Positions 34,115 to 42,340 of a stretch of 45,356 nt of DNA are shown here, piece by piece. This DNA comes from Paenibacillus camerounensis. GTDB taxonomy: Bacteria > Bacillota > Bacilli > Paenibacillales > Paenibacillaceae. The notes below the pieces were generated by a model. It was given only the letters and a program-made list of their open reading frames with translations. It did no database searches and was not told the DNA's origin. Where the stretch lies: positions 1 to 45,356 of the forward strand of contig NZ_CCDG010000014.1 in NCBI RefSeq assembly GCF_000723885.1, given 5' to 3'. Position 1 is the stretch's first letter. Every line of letters begins with the position of its first letter. The translations under genes were made by a program, and so were the position numbers.

Positions 34115-37075
34115 CTATAGGCCAAACTCTCTGCGTTTGGTGCTGATCTCATCCTGTATATACTGCACGTAGTCCATGATGGATTCCCGGGCCTCCACAT
34201 TGCCGACTACCGTTTTGTAGAAAGCATTGAATAAGTGTCTGCCCGTAAAATATCCGCCCGGCACCTCAGGCACACCCTCAGCCCACTCAAACTGGGCTTT
34301 CAGATTATCGTAATCGGCAACCGGCCAGGGCAGACTGTCCAGCGCCTTGATATTGGCGGTCGGATAACGCGCAGCGGCCCCCATCAGGCCTTCCATTTCG
34401 CGCCCGAACACGGTCTGTGTCTCCTCACTCGTCCACCACTTCATGAACGCCCAGGCCGCATCCTTGTCTTCCGCCTTCTCCATCATAATGACACCGCTCC
34501 CGCCGCTGGAGACCGTGCGGTCAATCGTACCATCCGCCTTCACGGTTCCCGGTATCGGTACGAAGCCCCACATGCCCCGGATCTCCGGAGCGAACACAGA
34601 CAGCTGGTTGTAGACGGTGTAATCCGCTATGCCAAAAGGCATTTCCCCGGTACGGAACCGGTTCGCGAAGTCATATTCCTTTTCAAGCTTGTAATCGGTG
34701 TAGAATTCCGTCCATTGCTTGAACGTTTCAATACCGGTCCGGGAATCGAGATCTGACTCCTCCCCGCCGTTACGGTAGAATTGGCCGCCGTTCTGGAACA
34801 GCAGTGCCGCGTACATCGAGTTAGGCGGAATATTCTGTCCTTGAATAGCAGACTGGATCACAACCGGCAGACCAAACTGCATGTGGTTCTTGCTGAGCAC
34901 AGCCAGCAGTGTGGATACATCCTCCCACGTCTGGGGCACCTCAAGATGAAGCTCCTCCAGAATGTCCTTGCGGTAGAACAGCATATTGAAGGTCTGGGTC
35001 TCAGGCAGTGCATACGCACCGCCGTCATAGACGAACGGTACCATCGCGCTGTCGCGGAAACGCCCCTCCACCTCTGTAAAATCGGCAAACTGCGTCAGGT
35101 CAGCCGCCGCATTACGCATGGCAAAGTTAACAGGAAGATCCGTTCCGATCTGCATCGCTACATCGGGGCCTTGACCGGCCAGTGTGGCCGGCAGCAGAGT
35201 GGACATATTCACCAGCTTCAGATTGACGTTAATGCCTGTCTCTGAGGTAAAGGTCTCATCGATCATCGCCTTCATCGTATTCGCCTGGTCGCGTCCGCTG
35301 CCAATCCAGACCGTAACTGATTTCTGGTCTTTCTCGTTGGAGACATTCCCGATCTGATTGTAATCCGTGAAGAAGGAGGCCAGGAATGTAGCTGTCTCGT
35401 GTTTTATTTTCGAGCCAAGCCCCATCCCTTTCTTCGGAAGCTTCATATCCGGCGAAGCCACATACAGCGCATCAATCTCCAGCGGCTGCTCTCTGGCCTG
35501 CTGAACCCATGTGCCGAGGCCCCCGGTATTCGTCTTATAGGCGGTAAGTCTTCTCGGGATGGTGTCCGGGTCCTCAATCAGCTCGCTGAGCTGCTGCGCC
35601 ATCGTCTTAAGCAGCGCTTCCTGGTCACTGGACTGACCTGACAGCTCTACCAGCCGTTTGGCTACGTCTCTCAGCCGGTCATGCTCGGTCCCGAATACCT
35701 CCAGCATATCCGGCACCTTTTTATCCAGCTGGTAATCGCGGTATTCATCAGGCTTCGTGCCGGTAATCATCAGAATTTTGCGGTACATGGAGTTGAGGTT
35801 GTACAGGCTTTCCTCCACCTCACGGATCAGCGGGGCGAATTCGCCGAGGCTGACCTCAAGCCGCACTACATGTTTTCCTTGCTCAAGATTGTACAGATAG
35901 GGTTCATCTCCGCCCATCACATCCAGCCGGTAGCCGCTTTTGTAGCGGAAAGGGACCATGGACATTTCAGCAAACGGCACCTCGCCGTCAATGGTCAGCC
36001 TGCGGGTGGAATAAATCCCTCTTACAAAATTTTGCTGTGTTTTAAAGGCCATCTTGTACAGTCCGGTCTCAGGCACATCAATTTCCCATTCGATCCACTG
36101 GCCGGGTATCCGCCAGTTAAATCCGCCAATGGTGTTCATTTTTATTTTGGAGGAGCTGTAGGGATGAACAGCAGAGCTTGAACGCTCACTGAGCGGGTAC
36201 AGCGTCGGCGATGATTTGGCTGCTGCCGCTTCTCCCTCAATGACCAGCAGCTGCTTAGCGGAAGACTGCACACCGGCGGCATCCAGCTGCTGCTTCAACT
36301 CTGCGTAAGACAACAGCACAGGCTGCTTGTACAGCTTCAGCTGCCTGATGATAACCGGCTCTCTGGAAGACTCCAGTGCCAGCGTATGTGTGCCTTTGGA
36401 AAAATAAAATAAAAAGGGCTCATTCTCATACCCGTCAGAATCCTGAAACGGCTTCTCGCTCCAGCGCGGCTGCTCAAGCTGTCTGGGTCTCAGGTCATTT
36501 CCCTGATTATCCGTCTCCAGCTGATCCAGCTGATTCACCCAGATGCGGTCAAACTGCAGAAAAGCAGCTTCACGAAACGGGAGCTCCCCGTCAATATACA
36601 ATGCGCGCTCAATTGCCGAGCTTTTGCCTGCAACCGGGTAATACAGCATGGACAGATTGTAGAGTCCGGCTTCAGCAACATTGACCGTCCATTCCACTTT
36701 GCCGGCCTCTCCGGTGAGTAATGACTCTCCGGCCATCCCTTCGTAATCAGACAGCCTGCTGATTCCGCTGCCCTCAGTCAGACTGTAATCGGCAGCCTCA
36801 ATAATGATCTCCTGCTCCGGTCTGGCAGCATCCTTATGCCCGGCCAGGTAAGCCGTGTACTTATCCTGGTTAAAGGCCGCTGTTCCTCCTGCAGCAGCTG
36901 CACTGTCCGGCATTTGACCGGATGCGGCTGTTGCCTGCGTATTTTTTGTTGCCGGTCCTGACTTGTCACTTGCATTTGCCTGTACGTTCAAGCCTGCCGG
37001 AAGCATAAGGAACAAGGCTAAAGCGGCAAGCGTTATATTCTTGGCCAGTTTAAAACGGCTTGTTTTACCGGTCAC
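34115..37075 (-). CDS. Two-sandwich/solute-binding protein fusion
   Basis: A 986-aa exported protein, more than twice the size of a normal binding protein. GTG start with AAGGAGG 7 nt upstream; signal peptide about 1-34. Two similar beta-sandwich domains (about 88-250 and 275-415) each hold the motif LxIDGExPF (ALYIDGELPF, LTIDGEVPF), pointing to an internal duplication of a carbohydrate-binding-like module. A helical linker (about 420-580) precedes a full family 1 solute-binding domain (about 585-960, VTVWIGSGRDQAN, GPDVAMQIGTDLP). There is no lipobox, so retention at the surface must come from other contacts. It probably captures a polymer and hands fragments to the permeases. Confidence 0.87.
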   Translation of the reverse strand: MTGKTSRFKLAKNITLAALALFLMLPAGLNVQANASDKSGPATKNTQATAASGQMPDSAAAAGGTAAFNQDKYTAYLAGHKDAARPEQEIIIEAADYSLTEGSGISRLSDYEGMAGESLLTGEAGKVEWTVNVAEAGLYNLSMLYYPVAGKSSAIERALYIDGELPFREAAFLQFDRIWVNQLDQLETDNQGNDLRPRQLEQPRWSEKPFQDSDGYENEPFLFYFSKGTHTLALESSREPVIIRQLKLYKQPVLLSYAELKQQLDAAGVQSSAKQLLVIEGEAAAAKSSPTLYPLSERSSSAVHPYSSSKIKMNTIGGFNWRIPGQWIEWEIDVPETGLYKMAFKTQQNFVRGIYSTRRLTIDGEVPFAEMSMVPFRYKSGYRLDVMGGDEPYLYNLEQGKHVVRLEVSLGEFAPLIREVEESLYNLNSMYRKILMITGTKPDEYRDYQLDKKVPDMLEVFGTEHDRLRDVAKRLVELSGQSSDQEALLKTMAQQLSELIEDPDTIPRRLTAYKTNTGGLGTWVQQAREQPLEIDALYVASPDMKLPKKGMGLGSKIKHETATFLASFFTDYNQIGNVSNEKDQKSVTVWIGSGRDQANTMKAMIDETFTSETGINVNLKLVNMSTLLPATLAGQGPDVAMQIGTDLPVNFAMRNAAADLTQFADFTEVEGRFRDSAMVPFVYDGGAYALPETQTFNMLFYRKDILEELHLEVPQTWEDVSTLLAVLSKNHMQFGLPVVIQSAIQGQNIPPNSMYAALLFQNGGQFYRNGGEESDLDSRTGIETFKQWTEFYTDYKLEKEYDFANRFRTGEMPFGIADYTVYNQLSVFAPEIRGMWGFVPIPGTVKADGTIDRTVSSGGSGVIMMEKAEDKDAAWAFMKWWTSEETQTVFGREMEGLMGAAARYPTANIKALDSLPWPVADYDNLKAQFEWAEGVPEVPGGYFTGRHLFNAFYKTVVGNVEARESIMDYVQYIQDEISTKRREFGL

Positions 37076-37162
37076 CAGAAGTCCTCCTTACAGCAAAAGC
37101 AGCAGTTCCCCTTGTACGGGAAGGTCCGCCTTGCTGTGGTGAAATCTTACCTGTATGCAGCA

Positions 37163-37207
37163 GGGGGAGCCCGCAGGCTCCCCCGCCGCAAAAGCGGCCC
37201 AGGCCGC
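37163..37207 (-). terminator. Double hairpin after the first binding-protein gene
   Basis: On the minus strand a GCGGCC/GGCCGC hairpin (37194-37207) is followed by TTTT and then by a second, perfect 9-bp stem GGGGGAGCC/GGCTCCCCC (37163-37184). They lie just 5 nt past the stop of the lipoprotein gene and before the rest of the operon. Such a partial terminator would give high binding-protein expression and reduced expression of the downstream genes. Confidence 0.65.
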
Positions 37208-37212
37208 TCCTG

Positions 37213-38574
37213 TTACTTGCCCAGCTTGGCGATGGAAGCCTCTGCTTCCGGTTTATACTTCTCGGCAGTCGCTGTAACCGACTGGTTATCTACGATAATA
37301 TCCTTCATGTAGCCGTAGGTCGGGAACTCGGGATAAGCCGTTTCCAGCAGGATCTGGCCCGTATTGTTGATGTGATCATGCAGCATTGCTACATCTTCTT
37401 CATGGGCATAGATGCTTTCCAGCCATTCCTGGCTCGGGAAATCACCGGTCTGGGTAATGTCATACGTCTCCTCGAACGCCTGGTAAGCAGCCGCCGGGTC
37501 TTTTACTCCCTTAGGAATAAAGAAGGCATTCTTTCCGTTATCCGCATACGTCACTTCAGGCGATCCTGACGGGCCGTTAGGGAACGGCACAACACCGAAA
37601 TCAAAGGTCAGATCGCCCAGATTCCACACCGGGGCCGGGAACATAGCCACATCGCCGTCTTTGAAGGTATTGAACTCGTCATAGCCGACTTTGTCAGTTC
37701 CTTTGACCTTCATGACATTCTCCACATTGTAGAGGCGGTTGATAAATTCAGCGGTCTCAATAACCTTTGGATCGGTCAGGCCTTGGGTACCTGTGGCTTC
37801 ATCCACAATTTTGCCTCCGTTAGCAGCAGAGAAGTTGCGGAGGATGTCGATAGCCCAGCCAGAGAAGCCGTACGTATCGATTTTGCCGTCATTATCGGTA
37901 TCCTTGGTGGCCTGCTTAGCGATTTCGATGAACTTATCCCAGTTCCATTGTCCGCTTGCGTATACCTCCTGCAGGTCAGGCAGGCCCAGCTTCTTGAATA
38001 GGTCACGGTTGTAATGCAGGCCCGCGCCGCCGGTTCCCGGCTCCGCAAAAGCGTAATATTCATTGGCGATCTGCGGGGCTTTGACCAGCAGTGTCGCTTC
38101 GTTGTTAATGTTGGATTCAGCCGTTGTGAACTCGCTGACCTTCATCAGCTGTCCCTTGAGGATGGCCGGCCACGCCGAGTTGTACTCCATAATCACGATG
38201 TCCGCAAAAGGTTCCCCTGTAAGCGCAGTTGCTGTGAACTTCGGCATAAATTCTTCAAACGGTACATTCACGAATTCGAATGTGCAGTTGTATTTCTTCT
38301 CTACCTCGGCAATCTTGGCCAGCCGCTCCTTCTCGGAAGCGGAATTTCCCGCAGGCTTGAGGTCCCACCAGGCAGCTACTTTAATGACACGCCCGCCCAT
38401 ATCCACCGGTGCCGCAGTAGGCTCTGCCGTCGCTTCTGCAACCGCCTCTGTTGCGGCAGGCTCTGCCGTCGGGCTATTTTTCGGACTGTTCGCTGCATTA
38501 TTCCCGCCGCTGCAGGCTGTAAGCAGAAAGACCAGGCACAGCAATAAAACGGAATACCCCTTCACTCTTTTCAT
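37213..38574 (-). CDS. Sugar-binding lipoprotein of the ten-gene operon
   Basis: A 453-aa family 1 extracellular solute-binding protein. The ATG at 38574 is chosen for GGGAGG about 9 nt upstream and for the signal peptide that follows (LLLCLVFLLTAC, lipidation at Cys21). A Pro/Ala/Glu/Thr linker of about 35 residues leads to the binding fold (FADIVIMEYNSAWP, FKDGDVAMFPAPVW). First gene of the operon, divergent from a LacI regulator, with a CRE-like site 24 nt before its start. It probably serves one of the two permease pairs downstream. Confidence 0.92.
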   Translation of the reverse strand: MKRVKGYSVLLLCLVFLLTACSGGNNAANSPKNSPTAEPAATEAVAEATAEPTAAPVDMGGRVIKVAAWWDLKPAGNSASEKERLAKIAEVEKKYNCTFEFVNVPFEEFMPKFTATALTGEPFADIVIMEYNSAWPAILKGQLMKVSEFTTAESNINNEATLLVKAPQIANEYYAFAEPGTGGAGLHYNRDLFKKLGLPDLQEVYASGQWNWDKFIEIAKQATKDTDNDGKIDTYGFSGWAIDILRNFSAANGGKIVDEATGTQGLTDPKVIETAEFINRLYNVENVMKVKGTDKVGYDEFNTFKDGDVAMFPAPVWNLGDLTFDFGVVPFPNGPSGSPEVTYADNGKNAFFIPKGVKDPAAAYQAFEETYDITQTGDFPSQEWLESIYAHEEDVAMLHDHINNTGQILLETAYPEFPTYGYMKDIIVDNQSVTATAEKYKPEAEASIAKLGK

Positions 38575-38597
38575 TCGTATAACCTCCCGTAATTTAA

Positions 38598-38611
38598 ATA
38601 AAGCGCTTACA
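38598..38611 (-). promoter_or_regulatory. CRE-like catabolite repression site
   Basis: On the minus strand the site reads TGTAAGCGCTTTAT, identical to the Bacillus amyO CRE (TGTAAGCGTTAACA) in its first eight bases. It lies within the leader, 24 nt before the binding-protein start codon, a position where CcpA would block transcription. Confidence 0.5.
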
Positions 38612-38807
38612 GACGTGTATAAAAAAATAACAACTTTGCAGAAAACCCGTTCTTTTCGGCATACCACCTTTTCTTTTGTTATTATTTTTGTTTTTATTTT
38701 GCATAACAAATATTACCACCCGTTAGGCAAACGGTCAATCAAAATTTGACGACTTTTCGGTTTTAACGCGCTTTCATTTTCTAATTTATGTATCAAAACC
38801 TAATTTA

Positions 38808-38820
38808 ATGAACGTTTCAT
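38808..38820. promoter_or_regulatory. Candidate LacI-family operator
   Basis: ATGAACGTTTCAT is a 13-bp near-perfect palindrome with a central CG, the usual layout of LacI/GalR operators. It lies midway between the LacI gene and the operon it probably controls. Confidence 0.5.
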
Positions 38821-39025
38821 CTATATTTTATCGACCCACAAATAACAAAAATAACATTAAACAAAACACAAATAATCCTTTTCCATTCCCCGCAGCGCTT
38901 CCCTGCCTCTCCCCTTGATTATTAACAGTTAAAAAAAGATGTGTGAGTCCGGCCGGCTTCATGTAAAATTGTAATGCGGCTTCCTTTTGATATGTTAACC
39001 AATCTCACTAGAGTAGGATGATTTT

Positions 39026-40030
39026 ATGCGACGCAAAGTTACGATTCAATCTATAGCCGATTTCACAGGACTGTCCAAATTTGCGGTCTCACGGGCCTTA
39101 TCCAACAAACCCGGAGTCAGCTCCCAGACGCGGGATACGATACTCAAAGCAGCCGGACAGCTTGGTTATTTCAAGGACTCTCTGCCGGCGCAGGCTCCGG
39201 GCGGCCCGGTTGATCTGGATATCCGCAAATGGTCGGGAAGCATTGTAATCCTGTTTCCTAACGTGCGCTACCAGAACCCTGAATCCTTATACTGGGGTCC
39301 GGTATTTAACGGCATTTCCTCCAGGCTCGGCCAGCGGGGCATCAACGTGGTGACGTTAACCGAACCCAAGGGCGACTCGCTGTTCTCTCTCCTGCATCCG
39401 GAAGCTATCATGGGCGTGATTACCGTCGGCTCGATTTCAACCCCCATTCTGCTGGAGATCAGGAGCCTCGGGATTCCTGTGATGATGGTGGATCACGCTG
39501 ACCCCGCCTTTAGAAGCGACTCCATCTTTACTGATAACCTGACTGTGATGAAGGAGCTGATGGACCTGACCCTCGGGAAGGGATACACCCGTTTCCAGTT
39601 TGTCGGCAACATCCGTGATGCCGAAAGCTTCTATGAACGCTTTCTAGTCTTCCGTGCAGCACTAGAGGACAAAGGAATCAGACTCAGCCAGATTCCTGCG
39701 CTGATCGGGCCTGAGATTGACCAGTTCAGGGAGACCTTCGCCGCTGCTGTCACCGAGCATGGACTGCCGGACATTTTCATATGTGCCAATGACACTTACG
39801 CGCTGTTTGCGATCGAAACGCTGGAATACATGGGCCTGCCGGTTCCCGCCAATCTGGCCTTCACCGGCTTTGACAACACCTATCCTGCACTGCCTCTTCT
39901 GGCTACCGTGAATGTCGATAAGGGACAGATTGGCATGCGGGCGGTAGACCAGATGCTGTGGCGAATCCTTAATCCCGGCGCCAGCTTTGAAAAAATCCTT
40001 ATCCAGGCTGATCTGATCATCAAAGGCTGA
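39026..40030 (+). CDS. LacI-family transcriptional regulator
   Basis: A 334-aa repressor. The N-terminal helix-turn-helix is TIQSIADFTGLSKFAVSRAL with hinge LKAAGQLGY, followed by a periplasmic-binding-like sensor (IVILFPNV, VMMVDHADPAF, FICANDTYALFAIETLEYMG, LAFTGFDNTYPAL). The ligand is probably a sugar released from the operon's substrate. The ATG has a modest TAGGATGAT ribosome site. It is divergent from the ten-gene operon, and I infer that it represses it. Confidence 0.92.
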   Translation: MRRKVTIQSIADFTGLSKFAVSRALSNKPGVSSQTRDTILKAAGQLGYFKDSLPAQAPGGPVDLDIRKWSGSIVILFPNVRYQNPESLYWGPVFNGISSRLGQRGINVVTLTEPKGDSLFSLLHPEAIMGVITVGSISTPILLEIRSLGIPVMMVDHADPAFRSDSIFTDNLTVMKELMDLTLGKGYTRFQFVGNIRDAESFYERFLVFRAALEDKGIRLSQIPALIGPEIDQFRETFAAAVTEHGLPDIFICANDTYALFAIETLEYMGLPVPANLAFTGFDNTYPALPLLATVNVDKGQIGMRAVDQMLWRILNPGASFEKILIQADLIIKG

Positions 40031-40074
40031 CATTTGGAGCAGGACTCCGCTACGCAGCACAACGCAGCACAACT

Positions 40075-40134
40075 AAAAAACCTCTCTTTAGCAGAATGGA
40101 TAGTCATACTCCATTTCGCTAAAAGAGAGGTTTT
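40075..40134. terminator. Bidirectional terminator between the LacI and radical SAM genes
   Basis: Long arms (40075-40100 and 40110-40134) with the core AACCTCTCTTT/AAAGAGAGGTT and flanking A- and T-runs can end transcripts from both sides. The hairpin sits between the two convergent genes. Confidence 0.85.
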
Positions 40135-40153
40135 GTTGTAGACAGACTTCTTA

Positions 40154-41029
40154 TCAGGTCCCGAACCGCTGCCGGTACCCGCACTTGCGGCACAGCTCCT
40201 CCACCGCTTCCCTGCGGGAGAAGCCGTAGAACAGATTATTCGCCCGCTCGCCTTCAACAATCTCGGAGAACGGCTGCTCATGCAGATTGCCGAGGTTGAT
40301 GACGCCCTCGCCGTCCAGACAGCACGGTACCACCGTGCCGTCAACCAATACCGCCGCCTGGCTGCGCAGCGCATGGCAGAAGCCTTTGCCGTCATCCTCC
40401 GGCTCATGCAGGGCCGGCCATCTGAACTCGTGGTCCTGGTTCAGATAGACGCGCGGCGCAATCTTGACGCCGCTGCCGGGAACCACCTTTTCTTCAATCC
40501 GGTAGTCCAGATTGAAGGCCTCCTCCAGCACCGCTAATGTCTCGCGGTTGCGCATCCGCGTCACATTCGTCTGATTGTCCTCGGTCAGATTCCACAGCCG
40601 GAAGGAGATGATCACGCCTTGCGCCGAGGCTTCGCGGACAAACGAAATAATCTCCCGCAGATAGCCCCCGCGGTTCTCGGAGCCCTCATGCCCGTCAAAG
40701 CTGTGCAGCGAGAAATTCATCTGGCGCAGCGCCGGCTTGCCGATGATCTTCGGTCCGGCCTTATGAATCAGTGTCCCGTTAGTTGTAATATTAACCTTGA
40801 ACCCTTTGGCGTACGCTAGATCCAGCAGCTCGCCGATCTTTGGATGCAGCAGGGGCTCTCCCTTAACATGAAGATAGATATGATTGCTGTGCGGCTTGAT
40901 CTCATCCAGAATTTTGTTAAAGGTTTCAGGCTTCATGAAATTTTTCTGCCGTTCCGTAGGCGGACAAAAGCTGCAGGCCAGGTTGCAGACGCTTGTAATC
41001 TCGATGTATACCTTTTTAAATGTCTTCAA
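40154..41029 (-). CDS. Radical SAM/SPASM-like protein
   Basis: A 291-aa protein with the radical SAM cluster CNLACSFC (Cys15, 19, 22), which binds the [4Fe-4S] cluster that cleaves S-adenosylmethionine. It also has VKGEPLLHP, a typical glycine-containing motif, and NITTNGTL. A SPASM-like Cys-rich C-terminus (GFCHALR, VPCCLDG, CRKCGYR) may bind a second cluster. The start is TTG, with GGGGAG about 6 nt upstream. It lies 18 bp after a Gfo/Idh/MocA oxidoreductase gene and probably shares its transcript. No precursor peptide gene was found nearby, so the substrate, peptide or otherwise, is unknown. Confidence 0.85.
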   Translation of the reverse strand: MKTFKKVYIEITSVCNLACSFCPPTERQKNFMKPETFNKILDEIKPHSNHIYLHVKGEPLLHPKIGELLDLAYAKGFKVNITTNGTLIHKAGPKIIGKPALRQMNFSLHSFDGHEGSENRGGYLREIISFVREASAQGVIISFRLWNLTEDNQTNVTRMRNRETLAVLEEAFNLDYRIEEKVVPGSGVKIAPRVYLNQDHEFRWPALHEPEDDGKGFCHALRSQAAVLVDGTVVPCCLDGEGVINLGNLHEQPFSEIVEGERANNLFYGFSRREAVEELCRKCGYRQRFGT

Positions 41030-41047
41030 GTGCTGCTCCCCATTTCA

Positions 41048-42034
41048 CTATAGATCCGACGCATAACGGAGACCGATTTGCACTCTGGCCTCCTCCATAA
41101 TTTCTGCTACCGCCAGCGAGCTATCATGGCTGTTGATGCTGCTCTCGCGCTGTCCGCTTTTCAGCAGCTCAATAAACTCATGCGCTTCATAATACATCGC
41201 CTCATATACCTGCGGCACGGTAAGCTCCTCGATCGTCCCGTCGCGGTAGTGGATTTTGACCTGATAGGGCTGGTTGATTTTGTCGATCACCATCGTCCCG
41301 TTCTCCCCCTGAATTTCAGCAGGCAGATACGAATCCGTAATTTTGGAATGCATAATAACGGCATCCATATCAGGGTAGCTCATAACCATACTTCCTTCCC
41401 CGTCAACCCCGGAGGTCAGCATATGGCCTGCCGCCTTCACCGCATCCGGCTTACCAAACAGCGCCACCATCGGATACAGGCAGTAGATGCCCAGATCCAT
41501 CAGGGAACCGTTGGAGTATTCCGGATTAAAGGCATTGAGCACATTCCCCTGGCGGTAAGCATCATACCGGGAGGAGTATTGACAATAGCTCGCGAAGTAA
41601 CGCCGTACTGTGCCCAGCTTATAGAGATTGTCTTTGATTACACTGAAATTCGGCATCATCGTCGATTTCATCGCTTCCATCAGCAGAACATCATTAGCAC
41701 GCGCCGCCTCGATCATAAGCTTCAGCTCTCTGCTGTTGGAGGCCGCCGGCTTTTCACACAGGACATGCTTGCCGTGATTCATACAGATCAGCGCCTGTTC
41801 AGCATGCATGGAGTTAGGACTGGCTATGTACACAGCGTCCACTTCCGGACTGGACACCATATCTTCCAGATTCGTATAAATAGCGGCTCCCGCATATTTG
41901 GCGGCGAAAGCCCGGCCTTTTTCCTCAGTACGTGAAAATACCGCAGTCAGAATAAAATCCTCATTCTCCAGTCCTGCCTGAATAAAACGGTCTGTAATCC
42001 AGTTGGTGCCAACGACCCCGAAACGAATTGTCAT
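41048..42034 (-). CDS. Gfo/Idh/MocA-family oxidoreductase
   Basis: A 328-aa NAD(P)-dependent sugar or cyclitol dehydrogenase family member. The Rossmann start is RFGVVGTNWITDRF, and CEKPAASN carries the conserved EKP (Lys95) that lies at the active site. A C-terminal alpha/beta domain follows (NGSLMDLGIYCLYP). AAAGGACGGG lies before the ATG. It is transcribed together with the radical SAM gene. The substrate cannot be read from sequence. Confidence 0.9.
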   Translation of the reverse strand: MTIRFGVVGTNWITDRFIQAGLENEDFILTAVFSRTEEKGRAFAAKYAGAAIYTNLEDMVSSPEVDAVYIASPNSMHAEQALICMNHGKHVLCEKPAASNSRELKLMIEAARANDVLLMEAMKSTMMPNFSVIKDNLYKLGTVRRYFASYCQYSSRYDAYRQGNVLNAFNPEYSNGSLMDLGIYCLYPMVALFGKPDAVKAAGHMLTSGVDGEGSMVMSYPDMDAVIMHSKITDSYLPAEIQGENGTMVIDKINQPYQVKIHYRDGTIEELTVPQVYEAMYYEAHEFIELLKSGQRESSINSHDSSLAVAEIMEEARVQIGLRYASDL

Positions 42035-42340
42035 GAGTGATCCCGTCCTTTTGTCTTATTGATCTATAACTGCTATTTTCTCACTCCATGTCAGGGATGT
42101 CCACTTTTTGAAGGGTAATTTCCGACAATTTCCGCTAGATTTTTCATGTGAAAAAATGCACCTGTCAAACCGGCCTGTTCCTTCCCACAATCGGGCTGTA
42201 AAAAGCGGCTGTCAGCAGAATACCCGCCATTTCCCATTCCTATTCAGCAGTGCCTTCAGAAGCTAAACCGGGGACAACGAACAATGTAAAAAGGCCCGCT
42301 CTTTTTCAAGAACGGACCTCCGGGTATGCCAATAATTCTT
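42035..42340. other. Intergenic region upstream of the oxidoreductase gene
   Basis: 306 bp without a gene. It holds an inverted repeat TTTTTCA/TGAAAAA at 42140-42155, about 105 nt before the oxidoreductase start, possibly a regulator site, and the thrC terminator at its right end. Nothing else was recognised. Confidence 0.45.
42287..42320 (-). terminator. Terminator of thrC
   Basis: On the minus strand AGGTCCGTTCTT pairs with AAGAGCGGGCCT (G-U pairs allowed) around a GAAA-like loop and is followed by TTTTT, about 20 nt past the thrC stop. Confidence 0.8.

Larger units (their letters stand above)
38575..39025. promoter_or_regulatory. Divergent control region of the ten-gene operon and LacI gene
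   Basis: 451 bp without a gene, strongly A+T-rich. It contains a CRE-like site next to the operon, a TTAACGCGCTTTCA sequence at 38763-38776 whose minus strand reads TGAAAGCGCGTTAA, and a LacI-type palindrome at 38808-38820. No riboswitch was recognised. The length of the operon-side leader leaves room for more control elements that I cannot resolve. Confidence 0.55.
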
